Below, one piece after another: positions 6,425 to 9,857 of a DNA stretch of 9,857 bases; position 1 is the first letter of the stretch; every line of letters starts with the position of its first letter. The stretch comes from an uncultured Alphaproteobacteria bacterium. Lineage in GTDB: Bacteria; Pseudomonadota; Alphaproteobacteria; Rickettsiales; UBA1997. The stretch spans positions 1 through 9,857 of the forward strand of contig CAIUFU010000222.1 of assembly GCA_903898475.1 (NCBI GenBank), written 5' to 3'. A program made the translations under genes and the position numbers. The notes under the pieces were generated by a model. That model was not told where the DNA came from. It was given only the letters and a program-made list of their open reading frames with translations, and ran no database searches.

Positions 6425-7474
6425 TTAAACGAAAAATATTGTCATTCCAAGCGCTGCAAAAACTAGCGAGGCAGACCAAAAGGATCTGACGACTTTCTTT
6501 TCACCCCAACCAAGTTTTTCAAAATGGTGGTGCAAAGGCGCCATTAAAAAGATTCTTTTTTTGCGAATTTTGTAAGAACCAACTTGCAAAATCACCGAGC
6601 AAGCTTCGCAAACAAATAAAATCGAAATTACAAAAAAGACAAATTCTTGTTTGATAATGATGGCGATTAAGCCAAGAGCTGAGCCGATTGCCAGACTTCC
6701 AACATCGCCCATAAAAATTTTTGCTGGCTTCAAATTGAAAGTTAAAAAAGCCAAGATCGCGCCAACTAACGTGAAGCAGAAGAAAATTAATTCGCGGGTA
6801 TTTTCAATATTTGGTGCGTGAAAATCTTTGGCCAAATTGGCGTCGGTTGCGACGAAAATTAAAACCGCCAAGCACGCTGCGTTAATAATTGCAGGCACTG
6901 AAACTAAGCCGTCAAGACCGTCGGTAAGGTTCACCGCGTTGGAAGTTCCAACAATTACGAAAGTAACAAATAAAACGTAAAGAACGATTCCTAGTGAAAT
7001 CCAATGTCCGTCGCCAATTGGCAAAAAGACGCGATTTTTTAAATGCACTACGTCAACAGTTCCCAGCCACAAAAATGCTGCGCCAATAATGGCAAATTGA
7101 ATGACGATTTTAACACTGCCGCGAAAACCATTAGGATTGTTGTAAAGCACTTTCATCAAGTCGTCAGTAAGGCCGATGGCGGCGAAAGAAATGAAAACGA
7201 AAAGTGTGATCCAGATGTAAGAATTGTTAAGATCAAGAAAGAATAGGGTTGAAAGTAGGGTGGAGAGCACAATAAAAATTCCGCCCATGGTTGGCGTTTT
7301 CTTTTTAGCTAGATGTGTTGCGGGTCCGTCAGAGCGGATTGGCTGAAATAATTGTTTTTCGGTAACGAAGGAAATGAATTTTTTGGTGGAAAAAAATCCG
7401 ATCAAATAAGCAGAAAAAAGGCAGACTAAAGATTTTAGCCAAAAATTTTGCAGCAGAACTAAGCTAGTGAACAT
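6425..7474 (-). CDS. mraY: MraY, phospho-N-acetylmuramoyl-pentapeptide transferase
   Basis: This inner-membrane enzyme transfers phospho-MurNAc-pentapeptide from UDP to undecaprenyl phosphate, giving lipid I and UMP. At 349 aa it is slightly shorter than E. coli MraY (360) but complete, with about ten hydrophobic helices. Family motifs appear in order: KKKTPTMGG (57-65), the Asp pair in LTDDLMK (104-105), NAVNLTDGLDGL (179-190), FMGDVGSLAIG (255-264, catalytic-site Asp257) and MAPLHHHFE (311-319) with its three histidines. The ATG at 7474 lies inside the murF 3' end, overlapping it by 11 nt, so translational coupling to murF is likely. MurF makes the substrate of MraY, so the order fits the pathway. 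In the usual dcw cluster murD would follow; here cimA does, 3 nt after the stop. Confidence 0.98.
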   Translation of the reverse strand: MFTSLVLLQNFWLKSLVCLFSAYLIGFFSTKKFISFVTEKQLFQPIRSDGPATHLAKKKTPTMGGIFIVLSTLLSTLFFLDLNNSYIWITLFVFISFAAIGLTDDLMKVLYNNPNGFRGSVKIVIQFAIIGAAFLWLGTVDVVHLKNRVFLPIGDGHWISLGIVLYVLFVTFVIVGTSNAVNLTDGLDGLVSVPAIINAACLAVLIFVATDANLAKDFHAPNIENTRELIFFCFTLVGAILAFLTFNLKPAKIFMGDVGSLAIGSALGLIAIIIKQEFVFFVISILFVCEACSVILQVGSYKIRKKRIFLMAPLHHHFEKLGWGEKKVVRSFWSASLVFAALGMTIFFV

Positions 7475-8879
7475 TGATTTTGTTGGTTAGTTTTTCGATT
7501 AGTTTTTCCATTTTTGTGCCACGCGAACCTTTGACGTAGAGAATGTCGCCATCCTGCAAAAGACCTTCAATTTCAAGGCTTGCGGCAGTGGAATCTAAAA
7601 AAGTTTTGTAGGAATTTGTTGCTAGTTTTTTTGCGGCGTCAGTCATTTTTTTACCAACTAAAATCGCAAAATTAATTTCGAATTCTTTTAAATAATTTGT
7701 GATCTCTTCGTGCAATTCAACTGATTTCTCACCCAGTTCCAGCATGTCGCCAAGCGCTGCGACAACTCTTTTTTTATTAAGCGCAGTTTTTAATTCTGTC
7801 GCATATTCAAGCCCAGCACGCATTGAAAGCACGCTGGCATTGTAACTATCGTCAATAATGGTGATTTTTTTATTTTGAAAAATTACCTCAAAAGCCTTGC
7901 CGCGACCCGCGGTGTCGGAGATATTTTGTAAAGTATCTAGTCCAATTTTGGGATTGCTGGTTAAAATATCCAAACATCCGGCGACAATCGAAGAATTGAA
8001 AATTGCCGTTTTGCTGGCGGTTGAAATTGAGTAAGAAATTTTCTCACCGTTTTTTAATTTTAAAAAAATCTCAGCCTTGTCCACTGCCTTGATTTGCGTG
8101 CTTTCAATTGAGTAAGTGCTTTGCAAATTTTTACCAAAACTCAGAATATCTTCTTCCCAAATTCCGCAAATTTCGGCGCGTTTTTTTAAGAAATTAAAAT
8201 GCAAATTGTCGCGATTAATTAGTGCTACTCCGCCGCTTTCAAGGCCGGCAAAAATTTCAGATTTGGCGAGCGCGATTTCTTCTTCGTTTTTAAAAAATTC
8301 AATGTGAACCGGACCAACAGTGGTAATTACCGCAAGGTGGGGACGTGCTAAGCGCGAGAGTGGTTCGATTTCGTTTAAGTGATTCATTCCCATTTCGAAA
8401 ATGCCAAAGGCGCAATCAGCAGAAAAATTGCAGAGTGAAAGTGGCAAACCGATGTGGTTGTTAAGATTTCCGTAGGTCGCAAAAGTTTTGCCGTAAGCAG
8501 AAAACGCCAGTTTTAACATTTCTTTCGTGCCGGTTTTTCCAACAGATCCCGTAATTGCGATAATTTTTGCTGAGCTTCTTTTGCGAGAAAATTCGGCAAG
8601 TTTGTAAAGCGCGACAAAAGTGTTTTTGACTAAAATAAAATCGGCATCTTTAACTTTAGATGAATCTTGAACTAGAAAGGCTACGCAGCCATTTGCTCTA
8701 GCCTGATCTAAAAAATCGTGAGCATCATTTTTGTCACCTTTAAGTGCTAAAAATAATCCGCTTTTTGGAGTTTTGCGACTGTCGATTACGACTTCATCAA
8801 TTTCTAAATTGTCGCAAAGTTTGTGGTTTAGAAGCTCGTCTGACAAAGCTTCTAAGAGTTCGTGTTTGGTCCAAAGCAT
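7464..8879 (-). CDS. murF: MurF, UDP-MurNAc-tripeptide:D-alanyl-D-alanine ligase
   Basis: MurF is the ATP-dependent cytosolic ligase that adds D-Ala-D-Ala to UDP-MurNAc-tripeptide, the last soluble precursor step of peptidoglycan. The 471-aa protein has the three Mur-ligase domains. The N-terminal substrate domain contains DSRKTPKSGLFLALKG (33-48). The central ATPase domain contains the P-loop TGSVGKTGTKEML (110-122), YGNLNNHIGLPLSL (136-149) and EMGMNHLNEI (162-171). The C-terminal domain contains DDSYNASVLSM (343-353), LGDMLELGE (376-384) and VKGSRGTKME (449-458). The P-loop form GSVGKTGTKE is common in alphaproteobacterial MurF. The start lies 5 nt after the upstream kinase stop (TAA-AAAAC-ATG) and no Shine-Dalgarno sequence is visible. 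murE, the usual upstream neighbour, is not there. Confidence 0.97.
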   Translation of the reverse strand: MLWTKHELLEALSDELLNHKLCDNLEIDEVVIDSRKTPKSGLFLALKGDKNDAHDFLDQARANGCVAFLVQDSSKVKDADFILVKNTFVALYKLAEFSRKRSSAKIIAITGSVGKTGTKEMLKLAFSAYGKTFATYGNLNNHIGLPLSLCNFSADCAFGIFEMGMNHLNEIEPLSRLARPHLAVITTVGPVHIEFFKNEEEIALAKSEIFAGLESGGVALINRDNLHFNFLKKRAEICGIWEEDILSFGKNLQSTYSIESTQIKAVDKAEIFLKLKNGEKISYSISTASKTAIFNSSIVAGCLDILTSNPKIGLDTLQNISDTAGRGKAFEVIFQNKKITIIDDSYNASVLSMRAGLEYATELKTALNKKRVVAALGDMLELGEKSVELHEEITNYLKEFEINFAILVGKKMTDAAKKLATNSYKTFLDSTAASLEIEGLLQDGDILYVKGSRGTKMEKLIEKLTNKINVH

Positions 8880-8884
8880 GTTTT

Positions 8885-9826
8885 TTAAAGTAAGTTTTTT
8901 AACTCTTCTGACTCAAATCGAGCACCAAATTTTTGAATGATTTTTGAGGCAACAAGATTGCCAAAATCAGCAGATTTTTCTAAACCAAAATCATTTACCA
9001 AGCCGTGTAGAAAGCCAGCAGCAAAAGCATCTCCGGCGCCTGTTGTGTCGATTAATTTCTCAATTTTTTGAGCAGGGCTAACAAAAGATTTTCCATCAAC
9101 AAAAACCTCGCAGCCTTTTTCAGCTTTTGTCACAATTGTGATTAAATTTTTATTTTCGGCAAACGTTGCTGAAAGCTCCAAAGCCTCGGCTTCATTGGCG
9201 AAAAGGATGTCGAGGTCGCTACGAACCAACTCAAGAAAATCGGCTTTGTGACGCGCGACACAGAAAGAGTCAGAAAGCGAAAAAGCAACTTTCACGCCAT
9301 TTTTTTTAGCAAAAGAAATGGCTTTTTTTAGTGCCAAAATTGTTTTTGGCGCGTCCCACAAATATCCTTCTAAATATAGAATTGACCCGTCTTTGAAGCT
9401 GGTTTCAACAATGTCATCTTCGGTGATTTCTGAAGCACATCCCAAAAATGTCGACATGGTTCTTTGGGCGTCAGCAGTAACTAAAATAAAAGATTTTGCG
9501 GTGGGTTTTTGGTGATTTTTATTGCTGAAAAAATCAGTGCCGGTTTTTTCAATTTCGCTAATGAATTTTAATCCGAATTGATCGTCGCCAACTTTGCCGA
9601 TGAAAGTGGTTTTGCAGCCCAATTGCGCCAGTGCTGCAATGGTGTTTCCGGCTGATCCACCAGAAGTTATTTTTTCTGATTTTAGGACGGATAAATTTTG
9701 CGCCGTGGCGTCTTCAATTAGCGACATTGAGTTTTTTATAAGGCCATTTTTTTCCAAAAACGAGTCGTCAACTTTGCACAAAATATCGACGATCGCATTG
9801 CCTATTCCGATTATTTTTTTGGTCAT
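8885..9826 (-). CDS. PfkB-family kinase, adenosine kinase-like
   Basis: A ribokinase/PfkB-fold kinase of 313 aa, a usual length for the family. The N-terminus TKKIIGIGNAIVDIL (2-16) is typical of the adenosine-kinase-like group. The first PfkB signature region, SGGSAGNTIAALAQLGCKT, is at 55-73, with FIGKVGDDQFG after it. QRTMSTFLGCASEI (121-134) resembles the substrate-lid strand of that group. The second signature, DTTGAGDAFAAGFLHG (260-275), holds the anion-hole glycines and the catalytic base Asp266. It probably phosphorylates adenosine or another nucleoside or sugar; substrate is not proven by these motifs. I chose the ATG at 9826 because it starts the conserved N-terminus. An in-frame GTG at 9847 would add MINKINK. 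A GAGGTG sequence lies 18 nt before the ATG, too far for a normal Shine-Dalgarno. It heads the visible part of the murF-mraY-cimA unit; the real promoter may lie outside the window. Confidence 0.88.
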   Translation of the reverse strand: MTKKIIGIGNAIVDILCKVDDSFLEKNGLIKNSMSLIEDATAQNLSVLKSEKITSGGSAGNTIAALAQLGCKTTFIGKVGDDQFGLKFISEIEKTGTDFFSNKNHQKPTAKSFILVTADAQRTMSTFLGCASEITEDDIVETSFKDGSILYLEGYLWDAPKTILALKKAISFAKKNGVKVAFSLSDSFCVARHKADFLELVRSDLDILFANEAEALELSATFAENKNLITIVTKAEKGCEVFVDGKSFVSPAQKIEKLIDTTGAGDAFAAGFLHGLVNDFGLEKSADFGNLVASKIIQKFGARFESEELKNLL

Positions 9827-9857
9827 TTTATTTATTTTATTAATCACCTCGATGTCA

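Noticed and set aside
9827..9847. Upstream GTG start for the PfkB-family kinase
   Set aside because: It would add seven residues (MINKINK) before the conserved N-terminus, and the nearby GAGGTG sequence includes the GTG itself, so it cannot act as its ribosome binding site.

Overview
The window is an AT-rich, gene-dense stretch of bacterial chromosome. It holds eight genes: one on the + strand, cut by the left edge, and seven on the - strand. The products point to a Gram-negative alphaproteobacterium, possibly a Rickettsiales-like or otherwise streamlined lineage. The main clues are an IalB-family exported protein, a MurF Walker A of alphaproteobacterial type, a long-chain (quinone side chain) polyprenyl diphosphate synthase, and a PfkB/adenosine-kinase-type enzyme. 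This placement is inferred from protein features; no rRNA or other marker is present to fix the taxon.

Layout. Positions 1-1316 (+) hold the 3' part of trmFO (tRNA U54 methylation), which converges on rarA (2744-1425, -), an AAA+ ATPase acting at stalled replication forks. Between them lie 108 bp with a short hairpin. Upstream of rarA, 2781-2893 is a near-perfect palindrome followed on the - strand by six Ts; it looks like a repeat element that also serves as an intrinsic terminator. Reading along the - strand before it is a compact three-gene unit: an unrecognised 101-aa protein (4742-4437), a long-chain polyprenyl diphosphate synthase (4444-3452, 8-nt overlap) and an IalB-family protein (3448-2921, 3-nt gap). 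A 92-bp gap (4743-4834) separates this from a second tightly packed unit: PfkB/adenosine-kinase-like (9826-8885), murF (8879-7464), mraY (7474-6425) and a citramalate-synthase-type cimA (6421-4835), with gaps of 5 nt, an 11-nt overlap and 3 nt.

How the genes fit together. MurF makes UDP-MurNAc-pentapeptide and MraY moves it onto undecaprenyl phosphate to give lipid I, so these two are consecutive peptidoglycan steps and a remnant of the dcw cluster. Their usual partners murE and murD are absent from the adjacent positions, where a nucleoside/sugar kinase and an isoleucine-pathway enzyme are found instead. The polyprenyl synthase most likely supplies the ubiquinone tail. trmFO and rarA are housekeeping genes for tRNA modification and replication-fork maintenance.

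I found no phage, transposase, CRISPR array, toxin-antitoxin pair, tRNA or rRNA, and nothing I would call a new multi-gene system. The points most worth a second look are the large palindrome in front of rarA, the lack of Shine-Dalgarno sequences and the recurring TAA-AAA-ATG junctions, the 101-aa orphan coupled to the prenyl synthase, and the rearranged dcw fragment.
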